Positions 34,657-44,654 of a DNA stretch of 64,000 nt are shown one piece after another. The position numbers and the translations under genes are program-made. The notes under the pieces were generated by a model. That model was given only the letters and a program-made list of their open reading frames with translations. It was not told the origin of the DNA and did no database searches. Position 1 is the stretch's first letter. Each line of letters opens with the position of its first letter. The stretch is taken from the NCBI RefSeq assembly GCF_002432125.1, contig NZ_DJFS01000078.1, positions 1 through 64,000 on the forward strand. The letters are read 5' to 3'. Source of the DNA: Brevundimonas sp. UBA5866 (GTDB taxonomy: Bacteria; Pseudomonadota; Alphaproteobacteria; Caulobacterales; Caulobacteraceae).

Positions 34657-36042
34657 TTGGCCGAAACGAAACAAATTTCTGAAGAAGAAGTTCAAACACT
34701 CCTAAAAGAGAGGGAGCGTCACTTTTTTGATTTTAAAGCCAAAGCGCTTACTCCTGCAAAAATGAGCCGCGCAATATCTGCATTCGCTAACGCTAGCGGT
34801 GGCGAACTCATTATTGGCATGGAAGAAGTTGCAGGACCAAACGGCACGGAATGGCACTGGGACGGATTCGAAAACGAAGAAGCTGCAAATGATTTTTTGC
34901 AGGTAATCCATCAGCTTGACGATCTACAGAATACAATTTTTGCTCAATTTTTAGAAGCAAAAGACAAAAATGGTTTGTTGCTACATCTTACGATTTCAAA
35001 ATCTGCCGACATAAAATATTCAACTGATGGAAAGTGTTACATAAGAAAAGGTGCCCAAAGCCTTTTATTAAATGATGCTGCTCTGGAAAGACTTAAGTTT
35101 GAAAAGGGAATACAGTCTTACGAAGACCAGATAGTTAATGAAAAATTGGATGAGATTACCAATTCAGCAACCATTATTGACTTTATGCTCCAAATAATTC
35201 CATCCGGAGAACCAAAAGATTGGCTTGATAAGCAGAAACTTATAATTGACGAGAAACCAAACGTAGCCGGAATACTGCTATTTTCTGACAACCCTCAATC
35301 AATTTTACCAAAAAGATCTGCAGTTAAAATACTTAGATATAAAACCAAAGAGGGTGCTGAAAGAGATTTTTTGGATGCAGACCCAGAAACAATTGAAGGT
35401 CCAATATATTCTTTAATATACGATACAGTTGATAGAACAAAAAATATTATCGAAGGTATAGAAAAGCTCGGTCCAGAAGGGATGGAAAAAGTCATATACC
35501 CCCAAGAAGCATTACACGAACTTGTCACTAATGCCATCTTGCACAGAGATTATAGCATACCTCAAGATGTTCAAATTCGTATATTTGACAACAGAGTAGA
35601 AATTGAAAGCCCTGGGAAACTTCCAGGACACGTAACAACTCAGAATATTGCCAAAACTCAGTTTGCAAGAAATCCAAAAATTGTTCGGTTAGTAAATAAA
35701 TTCAAGAATCCTCCCAACAAAGACGTTGGTGAAGGTGTAAACACAGCATTTGAAGCGATGGAAAAGTTAAGACTTAAGAAGCCAGAGTTTTTAGAATCTG
35801 AATCCGGTCTTCTTGTGACTTTGAAACACGAAAGCCTAGACTCTCCTGCCTCAATGGTTCTTGAATACTTATATAAGAACGACGAAATCACAAATCAACA
35901 GGCTCGCGAGCTAACTGGTATCAGATCTGAAAACACAATGAAGAATGTCTTTTACAAGCTGAGGGACGCTGGAAAAATTGAACCGGTTCCTAAGATTGCT
36001 GGTAAAAAATATTCTTGGAGAAAAACGAACAGTGCATCCTAA
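34657..36042 (+). CDS. AlbA_2 (Schlafen-like) plus RecG-type ATPase-fold protein, AT-rich
   Basis: 461 residues from the TTG at 34657, chosen because GGGGGA lies about six bases upstream; the open frame begins at 34603. N-terminal AlbA_2/Schlafen-type domain: ESERHFF-like start, DFKAKAL, ISAFANASGGELIIGMEE. The middle has the HATPase_c_4 signature HELVTNAILHRDYS, then a C-terminal winged helix (TNQQARELTGIRSENTMKNVFYKLRDAGKI). Such proteins are annotated as putative transcription regulators or RecG-related and often occur in mobile and defence loci. The gene is strikingly AT-rich beside its neighbours, with codons such as AAA, ATA and TTA, so it was acquired recently. Function is unknown. Confidence 0.8.
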   Translation: MAETKQISEEEVQTLLKERERHFFDFKAKALTPAKMSRAISAFANASGGELIIGMEEVAGPNGTEWHWDGFENEEAANDFLQVIHQLDDLQNTIFAQFLEAKDKNGLLLHLTISKSADIKYSTDGKCYIRKGAQSLLLNDAALERLKFEKGIQSYEDQIVNEKLDEITNSATIIDFMLQIIPSGEPKDWLDKQKLIIDEKPNVAGILLFSDNPQSILPKRSAVKILRYKTKEGAERDFLDADPETIEGPIYSLIYDTVDRTKNIIEGIEKLGPEGMEKVIYPQEALHELVTNAILHRDYSIPQDVQIRIFDNRVEIESPGKLPGHVTTQNIAKTQFARNPKIVRLVNKFKNPPNKDVGEGVNTAFEAMEKLRLKKPEFLESESGLLVTLKHESLDSPASMVLEYLYKNDEITNQQARELTGIRSENTMKNVFYKLRDAGKIEPVPKIAGKKYSWRKTNSAS

Positions 36043-36063
36043 TTATAGGGATTTCGACATAAG

Positions 36064-36098
36064 AAAAGCCCCCGAGCTTCTCGGGCTCAGGGGCTTTT
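36064..36098. terminator. Bidirectional terminator between the islet gene and lpdA
   Basis: AAAAGCCCC (36064-36072) pairs with GGGGCTTTT (36090-36098), with an inner CCCGAG/CTCGGG option. A-run and T-run on the two sides serve both converging genes. It marks the right edge of the accessory islet. Confidence 0.85.
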
Positions 36099-36121
36099 GT
36101 CGTTTAGTGCTCTCGCTGTGA

Positions 36122-37525
36122 TCAGATGTGGATCACTCGGCCGTAGGCGTCGAGGGCGGCTTCGTGCATGGCTTCCGACATGGTCGGGTGCGGGTAGACG
36201 ATGCCGTGGATGTCCTCCTCCGTCGCTTCCATGGTGATGGCGGTGACGTAGCCCTGGATCATCTCGGTTACTTCGTGGCCGATCATGTGGGCGCCGATCA
36301 GGGCACCCGTCTTGGCGTCGAAGATGACTTTGACGAAGCCCTCGGTTTCACCCGAAGCGATGGCCTTGCCGTTCACGCGGAACGGGAAGCGGCCGATCTT
36401 GACCTCGCGCTTTGCTTCGCGTGCGCCCTGCTCGGTCACGCCAACCGACGCGACCTGAGGCTGGGCATAGGTGCAGCCAGCGATGGGCGAATGCACGTTC
36501 GGGGTTTTAAAGCCCGCGATGTGTTCCGCCGCGTGGATGCCCTCGTGCGAGGCCTTGTGGGCCAGCCACGGTGCACCGGCACAGTCGCCGATGGCATAGA
36601 GGCCCTTCACATTGGTCTGGCAGTGGCTGTCGGTCTTGATGTGACCGCGGTCCAGCTCGACGCCCAGAGCCTCCAGCCCGATGCCGTCGGTGTTGGCCGT
36701 AATGCCGACCGCCGAGATGCAGACCTCGGCTTCAAGCGTCTCGGCCTTGCCGCCGACCTCGATGGCCACCGACACGCCCTTGGGCGTCTTGGTGACCTTG
36801 GTGACCTTGGCACCGGTCTTGAACTTGATGCCGCGCTTCTCGAAGCCCTTCTGGGCGGCCTTGGACACTTCCTCGTCCTCGACCGGCATGATGCGATCCA
36901 CGGCCTCGACCACGGTCACTTCGGAACCCAGAGCGCGATAGAAGCTGGCGAATTCGATGCCGATGGCGCCCGAACCGATAACCACAAAGGTCTTGGGCAG
37001 CTTCTTCGGAGCCAGCGCGTCGCGGTAGGCCCAGATCTTGTCGCCGTCAGCCTCAAGGCCGATCTGCGGCAGGGCGCGGGCGCGCGCACCCACAGCCAGC
37101 ATGACGTTCTTTGCGTTCAGAACCTGCTCGCCGCCCTTGTTCAGGGTCACGACCACCTTGGGAGCGGCTGAACCCTTTTCGAGTTTAGCCGTGCCCTCGA
37201 TGACCTCGATCTTGTTCTTCTTCATCAGGAAGCCAACGCCCTGATTGAGCTGTTTGGCCACCCCGCGCGAACGCTGGATGATGGCGTCGAAGTCGAAAGA
37301 CGCGCCCGACGCCGACAGACCATAGTCCTTGAGGTGCGACAGGCTCTCGAACTTCTCGCCCGACTTCAGCAGAGCCTTGGTCGGGATACAGCCCCAGTTC
37401 AGGCAGATACCGCCGAGGTTCTCACGCTCGACGATAGCGACCTTCTGGCCCAGCTGGCTGGCGCGGATGGCCGCGACGTAACCGCCGGGACCAGAGCCGA
37501 TCACTACGAGATCAAAATCACTCAT
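36122..37525 (-). CDS. lpdA: Dihydrolipoyl dehydrogenase (E3)
   Basis: 467 residues. FAD motif VVIGSGPGGYVAAIRA, redox disulfide in GGICLNWGCIPTKALL, NAD motif VVIGSGAIGIEFASFY, and C-terminal catalytic His-Glu in HPTMSEAMHEA are present. It reoxidises the lipoyl groups of pyruvate dehydrogenase with NAD. It is the last gene of the pdhA-pdhB-DUF5076-pdhC-lpdA run, starting 11 bp after pdhC. Confidence 0.97.
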   Translation of the reverse strand: MSDFDLVVIGSGPGGYVAAIRASQLGQKVAIVERENLGGICLNWGCIPTKALLKSGEKFESLSHLKDYGLSASGASFDFDAIIQRSRGVAKQLNQGVGFLMKKNKIEVIEGTAKLEKGSAAPKVVVTLNKGGEQVLNAKNVMLAVGARARALPQIGLEADGDKIWAYRDALAPKKLPKTFVVIGSGAIGIEFASFYRALGSEVTVVEAVDRIMPVEDEEVSKAAQKGFEKRGIKFKTGAKVTKVTKTPKGVSVAIEVGGKAETLEAEVCISAVGITANTDGIGLEALGVELDRGHIKTDSHCQTNVKGLYAIGDCAGAPWLAHKASHEGIHAAEHIAGFKTPNVHSPIAGCTYAQPQVASVGVTEQGAREAKREVKIGRFPFRVNGKAIASGETEGFVKVIFDAKTGALIGAHMIGHEVTEMIQGYVTAITMEATEEDIHGIVYPHPTMSEAMHEAALDAYGRVIHI

Positions 37526-37536
37526 GCGCTTGATCC

Positions 37537-38808
37537 TTAGGCCAGCATCGACAGCGGGTTTTCAAGCAGCGGCTTGAAGGCTTGCAGGAAGCGGGCACCC
37601 GTCGCGCCATCGACCACGCGGTGATCGCAGGTCAGGGTCACGGTCATGACGGTGGCCACGGTCAGCTCGCCGTTCTTGACGACCGGACGCTGCTCGCCCG
37701 CACCCACGCTCATGATGCAGCCCTGCGGCTCATTGATGATCGAGGTGAACTGCTTGATGCCGAACATGCCGAGGTTGGAGACCGAGAAGGTGCCGCCCTG
37801 GAACTCTTCCGGCTTCAGCTTGCGGTCGCGGGCACGCGAGGCGAGGTCCTTGGACTCGGTCGCGATCTGGGCCAGACCCTTGGTCTCGGCCTTGCGGATG
37901 ATCGGGGTGATCAGGCCGCCATCGATCGCCACGGCCATCGACACATCGGCATTGTGGTGCATGGCAATGCCTTCCGGCGTGTAGGAAGCATTGGCTTCCG
38001 GCACGGCCTTCAGGGCCATCGCAGCGGCCTTGATGACGAAGTCGTTGACCGACACCTTGATACCGCGCGGCTCCAGCATCTTGTTGATCTGGGCGCGGGC
38101 CGCCATCAGGGCGTCCAGCTCCACATCGATGAACAGCGGGAAGTGCGGGACGTTGTTCACGCTCTCGACCATGCGGCGGGCAATCGCCTTACGCATGCCG
38201 TCCAGCGGGATCAGGTCATAGGTGCCATCGGCAATACCCATCTGGGCCAGCGACGGCGTGGCCTTGGCTTCGGCAGCCGCCGGAGCCGCCGCCTGAGCCG
38301 GAGCCTTGGCACCGCCAGAGGCCTGAGCAGCCTCGACGTCGCGCTTGACGATACGGCCATGCGGGCCGGTGCCCTTGATAGCCTTCAGATCAAGGCCAGC
38401 CATGGCCGCCAGACGGCGGGCCAGCGGCGAGGCAAAGATGCGCTCGCCCGAAGCCGCGACCGGAGCCGGAGCAGCCTTGGTCTCAGCCTTCGGGGCCTCG
38501 GCCTTGGGCGCTTCCTTGGGGGCTTCAGCAGCCGGAGCCGCCTCGGCCTTCTTCGGCGCAGGCGCGGCATCGTCGCCAGCCAGACGGGCGATCGGCGTGT
38601 TCACCTTCACACCTTCGGTACCCTCGGCGACGAGGATTTCCAGAACCTCGCCCTCGTCCACGGCCTCGACTTCCATAGTGGCCTTGTCGGTTTCGATCTC
38701 GGCGATGACATCACCGGCGGAAACGACGTCGCCCACCTTGATGTGCCATTTGGCCAGAACGCCCTCCTCCATCGTCGGAGACAGGGCGGGCATCAGGATG
38801 TCGGTCAT
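37537..38808 (-). CDS. pdhC: Pyruvate dehydrogenase E2, dihydrolipoyl acetyltransferase
   Basis: 423 residues. One lipoyl domain (1-80, lipoyl-lysine in [11 protein letters not shown]), an Ala/Pro/Glu-rich flexible linker (about 82-120), a small E1/E3-binding domain ([34 protein letters not shown]), and the acetyltransferase core with active-site His in [12 protein letters not shown]. It transfers the acetyl group to CoA and forms the core of the complex. The lipoyl domain is almost the same as that of PdhB. Its start overlaps the DUF5076 stop by 1 bp. Confidence 0.96.
   Translation of the reverse strand: MTDILMPALSPTMEEGVLAKWHIKVGDVVSAGDVIAEIETDKATMEVEAVDEGEVLEILVAEGTEGVKVNTPIARLAGDDAAPAPKKAEAAPAAEAPKEAPKAEAPKAETKAAPAPVAASGERIFASPLARRLAAMAGLDLKAIKGTGPHGRIVKRDVEAAQASGGAKAPAQAAAPAAAEAKATPSLAQMGIADGTYDLIPLDGMRKAIARRMVESVNNVPHFPLFIDVELDALMAARAQINKMLEPRGIKVSVNDFVIKAAAMALKAVPEANASYTPEGIAMHHNADVSMAVAIDGGLITPIIRKAETKGLAQIATESKDLASRARDRKLKPEEFQGGTFSVSNLGMFGIKQFTSIINEPQGCIMSVGAGEQRPVVKNGELTVATVMTVTLTCDHRVVDGATGARFLQAFKPLLENPLSMLA
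38560..38808 (-). repeat. Lipoyl-domain coding repeat, copy in pdhC
   Basis: The first 83 codons of pdhC and of pdhB (40250-40498) encode lipoyl domains that match at 76 of 83 residues. The high DNA similarity makes this a possible site for gene conversion or recombination across the operon. Confidence 0.8.
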
Positions 38809-39119
38809 CAGGCATTCCCCCCTTCCGGCTCGATCGGCTCGGCAACGGTGCGGACGTTGTCTGCCTTGATCACATTGCTCAGGCCTTCGAGGATGCGGTG
38901 ATAGGCGGCGGTTTCGTTGTGACCGTGACGGACGGCATAGCCGTGAGCCATGTGACGCGCGGCATAGGCCAGCATCTCACCGAATTTGATCGGGTCGCTG
39001 AAGGCAGGCTTCACCGACATGACCGGCTCGTCCTTAGACCACCACATACGCAGCAGCTCGATGGCGTTCTCGTCAGCGGCCACGCTGTCCGGAACCGTCA
39101 TTTCATACTCGGCGCTCAT
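38808..39119 (-). CDS. DUF5076 protein within the pdh operon
   Basis: 103 residues, soluble, with conserved [15 protein letters not shown] and [16 protein letters not shown] segments typical of DUF5076. Its start overlaps the pdhB stop by 4 bp (ATGA), and its stop overlaps the pdhC start by 1 bp, so it is translated as part of the complex operon. A role as an accessory or regulatory factor of pyruvate dehydrogenase is suggested by position only. Confidence 0.85.
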   Translation of the reverse strand: MSAEYEMTVPDSVAADENAIELLRMWWSKDEPVMSVKPAFSDPIKFGEMLAYAARHMAHGYAVRHGHNETAAYHRILEGLSNVIKADNVRTVAEPIEPEGGNA

Positions 39120-40498
39120 GCCATCACCTGCTTCACTGCGGCCACGATCTTGTCCACGCCCGGAAGCGAAAGCGCTTCAAGGTTGGCGGCGTACGGCAGC
39201 GGAACGTCTTCCTGGTGCACGCGCAGCGGCGGGGCATCCAGATAGTCGAACGCGTGCTCGATCACGCGGGCGACCACTTCGGCCCCCACGCCCATCGGAC
39301 CCCAGCCCTCTTCAGCCGAGACCAGACGGTTGGTCTTCTTCACGCTCTCGACGATGGTTTCGTGATCCAGCGGACGCAGGGTGCGCAGGTCCACAACCTC
39401 GACCGAAATACCCTCTTCGGCCAGCTGCTCTGCGGCCTGCAGGGCAAAACCGACCATGCGGCTGTGGGCCGTGATGGTCACATCGGTGCCTTCGCGGCGG
39501 ACCTTGGCCTTGCCGATCGGCACGACATAGTCCTCGACGTCCGGCACGTCGAACTCGAGGCCATACATCATCTCGTGTTCGAGGAAGACGACCGGGTTCG
39601 GGTCACGGATCGCGGCCTTCAGCAGGCCCTTGGCGTCTGCGGCGTCATACGGCGCGATGACCTTCAGGCCCGGAATCTGGGCGTACCAGGCCGAGTAATC
39701 CTGAGAGTGCTGGGCCGCCACGCGGCTGGCCGCACCGTTCGGACCACGGAACACGATCGGGCAACGGATCTGGCCGCCCGACATGTACAGGGTCTTGGCC
39801 GCCGAGTTGATGATGTGGTCGATGGCCTGCATGCCGAAGTTCCACGTCATGAACTCGACGATGGGCTTCAGACCGGCCATGGCCGCACCGACGCCCAGAC
39901 CGGCAAAGCCGTGCTCGGTAATCGGGGTATCGACCACGCGCTGGTCACCGAACTCCTGAAGCAGTTCGCGGCTGACCTTATAGGCGCCCTGATACTGGGC
40001 GACTTCCTCGCCCATCAGGAACACGGCGTCGTCGCGGCGCATTTCCTCGGCCATCGCGTCACGCAGGGCGTCACGGATGGTGGTCTTCACCAGCTTGGCA
40101 CCCTCGGGGATTTCGGGGTCACGCAGTTCGACCTTGGGGCCTTCCTTGGTGACGTTCTTCTTTTCCGGATCGCCGGAGGATTCCGCCTTGGCCGGAGCCT
40201 CTTGCGTGTTTTCTTCGGCCTTGGGCGCATCGTCCTTCTTGGAAGGAACAGGCGCAGCATCGTCCCCAGACAGGCGGGCGATCGGCGTGTTCACCTTCAC
40301 ACCCTCGGACCCTTCGGCCACAAGGATTTCAAGCACTTCGCCCTCGTCCACGGCCTCGACTTCCATCGTGGCCTTGTCGGTTTCGATCTCGGCAATCACC
40401 TGACCGGCAGAGACGGTATCACCCGCCTTGATGTGCCATTTGGTCAGCGTGCCTTCTTCCATCGTGGGCGACAGCGCCGGCATCAGAATGTCGGTCAC
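39116..40498 (-). CDS. pdhB: Pyruvate dehydrogenase E1 beta with N-terminal lipoyl domain
   Basis: 460 residues, longer than the usual ~330 because a lipoyl domain (1-80, [11 protein letters not shown]) and an acidic linker (to about 125) precede the E1-beta domain. That domain has the thiamine-site region [15 protein letters not shown] and the C-terminal transketolase part ([13 protein letters not shown]). An E1 beta with its own lipoyl domain is known from some alphaproteobacteria and Zymomonas. It works with PdhA to decarboxylate pyruvate. Confidence 0.96.
   Translation of the reverse strand: MTDILMPALSPTMEEGTLTKWHIKAGDTVSAGQVIAEIETDKATMEVEAVDEGEVLEILVAEGSEGVKVNTPIARLSGDDAAPVPSKKDDAPKAEENTQEAPAKAESSGDPEKKNVTKEGPKVELRDPEIPEGAKLVKTTIRDALRDAMAEEMRRDDAVFLMGEEVAQYQGAYKVSRELLQEFGDQRVVDTPITEHGFAGLGVGAAMAGLKPIVEFMTWNFGMQAIDHIINSAAKTLYMSGGQIRCPIVFRGPNGAASRVAAQHSQDYSAWYAQIPGLKVIAPYDAADAKGLLKAAIRDPNPVVFLEHEMMYGLEFDVPDVEDYVVPIGKAKVRREGTDVTITAHSRMVGFALQAAEQLAEEGISVEVVDLRTLRPLDHETIVESVKKTNRLVSAEEGWGPMGVGAEVVARVIEHAFDYLDAPPLRVHQEDVPLPYAANLEALSLPGVDKIVAAVKQVMA
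40250..40498 (-). repeat. Lipoyl-domain coding repeat, copy in pdhB
   Basis: Partner of the pdhC copy at 38560-38808. The seven amino-acid differences lie mainly at residues 17-34, and the region around the lipoyl lysine is identical. Confidence 0.8.
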
Positions 40499-40501
40499 GG
40501 A

Positions 40502-41533
40502 TCAGGCCTCCACGTAAACGTCAGTGTAGAGTTCCGAAGCGTCCGGCTCCGGGCTCTCTTGGGCAAATTGGACAGCTTCGGCAACGATGGCTTTCACCTC
40601 GTTGTCGATAGCCTTCAGTTCTTCTTCGGTGGCCTTGGCTTCGGCCAGCAGCACCTTCAGGTGGTCGATGGGGTCGCGGGTCTTCTTGACCTCGTCCACC
40701 TCTTCCTTGGTGCGGTATTTCGCCGGGTCGGACATGGAGTGACCGCGATAGCGATAGGTCTTCACCTCGAGGATGTAAGGGCCCTCGCCGTTGCGGGCGC
40801 GCTCGACCGCACGGGCGGTGGCGTCACGCACGGCCAGAACATCCATGCCATCGACCTGCTCGCCCGGAATGCCGAACGAGGCACCGCGCATGTAAAGCTC
40901 GGTCGTCGAGGAGGCGCGCTCGATGGAGGTCCCCATAGCGTACTGGTTGTTCTCGATGATGTAGATGGCCGGCAACTTCCAAAGCTGCGCCATGTTGAAG
41001 CTCTCGTAGACCTGACCCTGGTTCGAGGCACCGTCACCGAAGTAGACGAAGCTGACCGAGTCATCGCCACGGTACTTGCCCGCAAAGGCCAGACCCGTGC
41101 CCAGCGCGACCTGCGCACCCACGATGCCGTGACCGCCATAGAAGCCGGTCGGCACGTCGAACATGTGCATCGAGCCGCCCTTGCCCTTGCTGGAGCCGCC
41201 GATGCGGCCCGTCAGCTCGGCCATGACTTCTTTCGGGTCCATGCCCGCCGCCAGCATGTGGCCGTGGTCGCGGTAACCCGTGATGATCTTATCGTGGCCC
41301 TGTTTGACGCTCTCCTGAACGCCGACAGCAACGGCTTCCTGACCGATATACAGATGGCAGAAGCCCCCGATCAGGCCCATGCCGTACAACTGTCCTGCGC
41401 GCTCTTCAAAGCGGCGGATCAGGACCATCTCGCGATAGTAACGCAGCAGATCTTCTTTCGAAGCCTGAGGCGTGTTCGGAATCTTGGTGTCGCCCTTGTC
41501 GGACGAAGACTTCTGAACCGTGGCTTTCGCCAT
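40502..41533 (-). CDS. pdhA: Pyruvate dehydrogenase E1 alpha
   Basis: 343 residues. The thiamine diphosphate motif starts GDGASNQG and ends IIENNQYAMGTS. The phosphorylation-loop-like YRYRGHSMSDPAKYR is present. It binds pyruvate and ThDP in an alpha2beta2 E1 with PdhB. It is the first pdh gene, and pdhB starts 3 bp after its stop. ftsB and eno lie upstream on the same strand. Confidence 0.97.
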   Translation of the reverse strand: MAKATVQKSSSDKGDTKIPNTPQASKEDLLRYYREMVLIRRFEERAGQLYGMGLIGGFCHLYIGQEAVAVGVQESVKQGHDKIITGYRDHGHMLAAGMDPKEVMAELTGRIGGSSKGKGGSMHMFDVPTGFYGGHGIVGAQVALGTGLAFAGKYRGDDSVSFVYFGDGASNQGQVYESFNMAQLWKLPAIYIIENNQYAMGTSIERASSTTELYMRGASFGIPGEQVDGMDVLAVRDATARAVERARNGEGPYILEVKTYRYRGHSMSDPAKYRTKEEVDEVKKTRDPIDHLKVLLAEAKATEEELKAIDNEVKAIVAEAVQFAQESPEPDASELYTDVYVEA

Positions 41534-41647
41534 CCGGCATCTCCCGGTTGCGCCCCTGTCGCGGGGACTCTTTTCATTACAATGAAAAGGGGTTTAGCAG
41601 CCTTGGTTCCGGGTTAGCAAAGCGCAGTTTCGTGTTGTAACACGAGT

Positions 41648-41980
41648 TTAGCCGACGCGGGTCTCGCTCTGGTTGCGCGGCTCGAGGTCGTTCATGCGCA
41701 CCACATAGTCACGCGGATCGGTAAAACCGATCACAGCGCGGGCGCGTTCTTCCAGCAGATCGCGCGACAGGCTGCCCGAGCGCAGATAGCGGACACGCAC
41801 TTCAAGGTCCTGCTTTTCCTCGGCCAGATGGCGCAGTTCGGCCTGTCGCTTCTCCAACAGCTCCGCGCGCGCCTTGCTGCTCAGCAGGCCGCGTTCACCC
41901 GTCAGGCCGTGAACTCCGAAATAGAGAACCGCGAACAAGATCAAAACTGACGGTAGGTACGGCTTCATCTGCTCAATCAC
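41648..41980 (-). CDS. ftsB: Septum formation initiator FtsB/DivIC-like
   Basis: 110 residues from the GTG at 41980, which has AAGGAG eight bases upstream; an ATG at 41968 is an alternative, and the longer frame to 42112 is rejected because it crosses a terminator. One membrane helix (YLPSVLILFAVLYFGVHGL) is followed by a coiled coil (residues 35-75) and the conserved LRSGSLSRDLLEERARAVIGF. It joins the FtsQLB division complex in the periplasm. The position between eno and pdhA is conserved in alphaproteobacteria. Confidence 0.88.
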   Translation of the reverse strand: MIEQMKPYLPSVLILFAVLYFGVHGLTGERGLLSSKARAELLEKRQAELRHLAEEKQDLEVRVRYLRSGSLSRDLLEERARAVIGFTDPRDYVVRMNDLEPRNQSETRVG

Positions 41981-42046
41981 TGACACCGCTCCTTCTGAGC
42001 GTCGGCACGAATCCAACCCCTGCATGAAAATGGTTAGCCAAGAATT

Positions 42047-42084
42047 AAAAACTCCGCCGCCAGAGAACCGGCGACGGAGTTTTT
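42047..42084. terminator. Bidirectional-type terminator between eno and ftsB
   Basis: AAAAACTCCGCCGCC pairs with GGCGACGGAGTTTTT (one mismatch). On the minus strand it ends eno transcription about 43 bp after the stop. A smaller hairpin (AGGGCCAACGGCCCT, about 42105-42119) lies between. Confidence 0.8.
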
Positions 42085-42126
42085 GAATTTCTTTGCAATT
42101 CGAAAGGGCCAACGGCCCTACAAAGC

Positions 42127-43434
<1,308 letters not shown>

Positions 43435-43501
43435 CTAGGGGCGGGTTTAGACCAGCCGCCGCCGAATCGCCAACCTTCGTCGTAGATTTCCTCGCCCGAC
43501 G

Positions 43502-44122
43502 TTAGGCGCAGCCTTCGACCAGCTGGATGCTGGGACCGCCCGCATGGACGAACTTCACCCTTCCCTCGCCGCCGACCTCATAGACCACGCCCCTAGCTGT
43601 GGGGTCCTCCACATAGTCATCGTCGGGCCGGACCCTGTCGCTCCACACGGTAAAATATCCCGCCGGTGCCGCCTCATAGGCATGAAGGCTCCAACGCCCC
43701 TGATCGCCATAGGCGGCCCTGATGGCGGCGGGGTCGTCGCCCACACCAAACCCTTTATCCGTCTTGATGTCCGCAGGCTGGCGCAGGGAAATGCGCGTCA
43801 GTCGCCCGTCCTGCACCATCACCATCATCCCCTCGGGTGCCCTTGGCGGATGATAATACAGGCACTCATCCGAAACCTGGCTTGAGGTGTCAGGCATTGG
43901 ACCGTATGCGCGGTCGATCTCTTGCTGCCCCATGCCGATGCGAAGCGCGCCATAGCCCGCAGAAGTCAGCGTATCGACGCCCGAAGCGGTCGCCGCCTCA
44001 AGGGTCTTTTCACCCGACAAAGCCTCAGTCGGTTCCCGATAAGGCGCCGGGCGCTCTGGCGAACAGGCTGCGAGCGTCAAGGCCGAGACAGCGAGCGCTA
44101 TGGATTTTGCGGACAGGGACAA
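43502..44122 (-). CDS. Putative lipoprotein, unknown function
   Basis: 206 residues. A signal peptide ends in a lipobox (LTLAAC), so the mature protein is probably lipid-anchored. The rest contains a segment (GALRIGMGQQEIDRAYGPMP) like the SmpA/OmlA-type beginning of proteins that respond to a small periplasmic domain, and a later repeat of that pattern (GFGVGDDPAAIRAAYGDQ). A two-repeat SmpA-like fold is possible. It is a single gene between eno and rpmF. Confidence 0.7.
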   Translation of the reverse strand: MSLSAKSIALAVSALTLAACSPERPAPYREPTEALSGEKTLEAATASGVDTLTSAGYGALRIGMGQQEIDRAYGPMPDTSSQVSDECLYYHPPRAPEGMMVMVQDGRLTRISLRQPADIKTDKGFGVGDDPAAIRAAYGDQGRWSLHAYEAAPAGYFTVWSDRVRPDDDYVEDPTARGVVYEVGGEGRVKFVHAGGPSIQLVEGCA

Positions 44123-44176
44123 GGCGTTGGCCTCCTCGGATCTTCGGAACCGGAACGGTACAGGCCAGAACGCGCA

Positions 44177-44209
44177 AAAACGGCACGCGATGCAATCGCG
44201 TGCCGTTTT
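44177..44209. terminator. Bidirectional terminator downstream of rpmF
   Basis: AAAACGGCACGCGA pairs perfectly with TCGCGTGCCGTTTT around a 5-base loop, followed by T-runs on either strand. It lies about 50 bp after the rpmF stop. Confidence 0.88.
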
Positions 44210-44257
44210 CGAAAGTCAGTGCTCCGGCCCTAAAACCGGATGACCAAGGTCCGAGGA

Positions 44258-44440
44258 TTAGTCTTCGGCTTGGGTCAGGACTTGACGACCGCGGTACATG
44301 CCGGTCTTCAGGTCGATGTGGTGCGGACGGCGCAGCTCGCCGGTGTCCTTGTCTTCCACATAGGTGTTTGCGCCCAGGGCGTCATGCGCACGGCGCATGT
44401 TACGACGGGACGGGGATACTTTGCGCTTCGGAACGGCCAT
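44258..44440 (-). CDS. rpmF: 50S ribosomal protein L32
   Basis: 60 residues from the ATG at 44440 ([20 protein letters not shown]), the canonical L32 start and length; the frame to 44536 is rejected. It lacks the four zinc cysteines found in the C+ form of L32, so it is the zinc-free type. It is a structural protein of the large ribosomal subunit. The 214-bp gap upstream (44441-44654) holds no other gene that I can see. Confidence 0.95.
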   Translation of the reverse strand: MAVPKRKVSPSRRNMRRAHDALGANTYVEDKDTGELRRPHHIDLKTGMYRGRQVLTQAED

Positions 44441-44654
44441 GTCCGTCTCAATCTCTAAGTCGGTGCGCCGGAAGGCGCGAAAAACAATAGCGGCGGCCAC
44501 GAAACCGGACCGCCACACGAGGCCGCGCTTATGCATGAACCCGTGGATGATTTCAAGAGGTGCTGAAGAATGAGGTGAAACACCGCATTATAGGCCTCTG
44601 GCAGCCGCTTTTACGCCTTTGATCACGCGATGTCAGGTCAGAATTGCCGCCGAA

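Noticed and set aside
39215..41617. Plus-strand open frame of 800 codons over the pdh genes
   Set aside because: Shadow of pdhB and pdhA; no recognisable motifs.
42105..42119. AGGGCC-AAC-GGCCCT hairpin just after eno
   Set aside because: Short and with only TTTC behind it; the larger hairpin at 42047-42084 is the better terminator.
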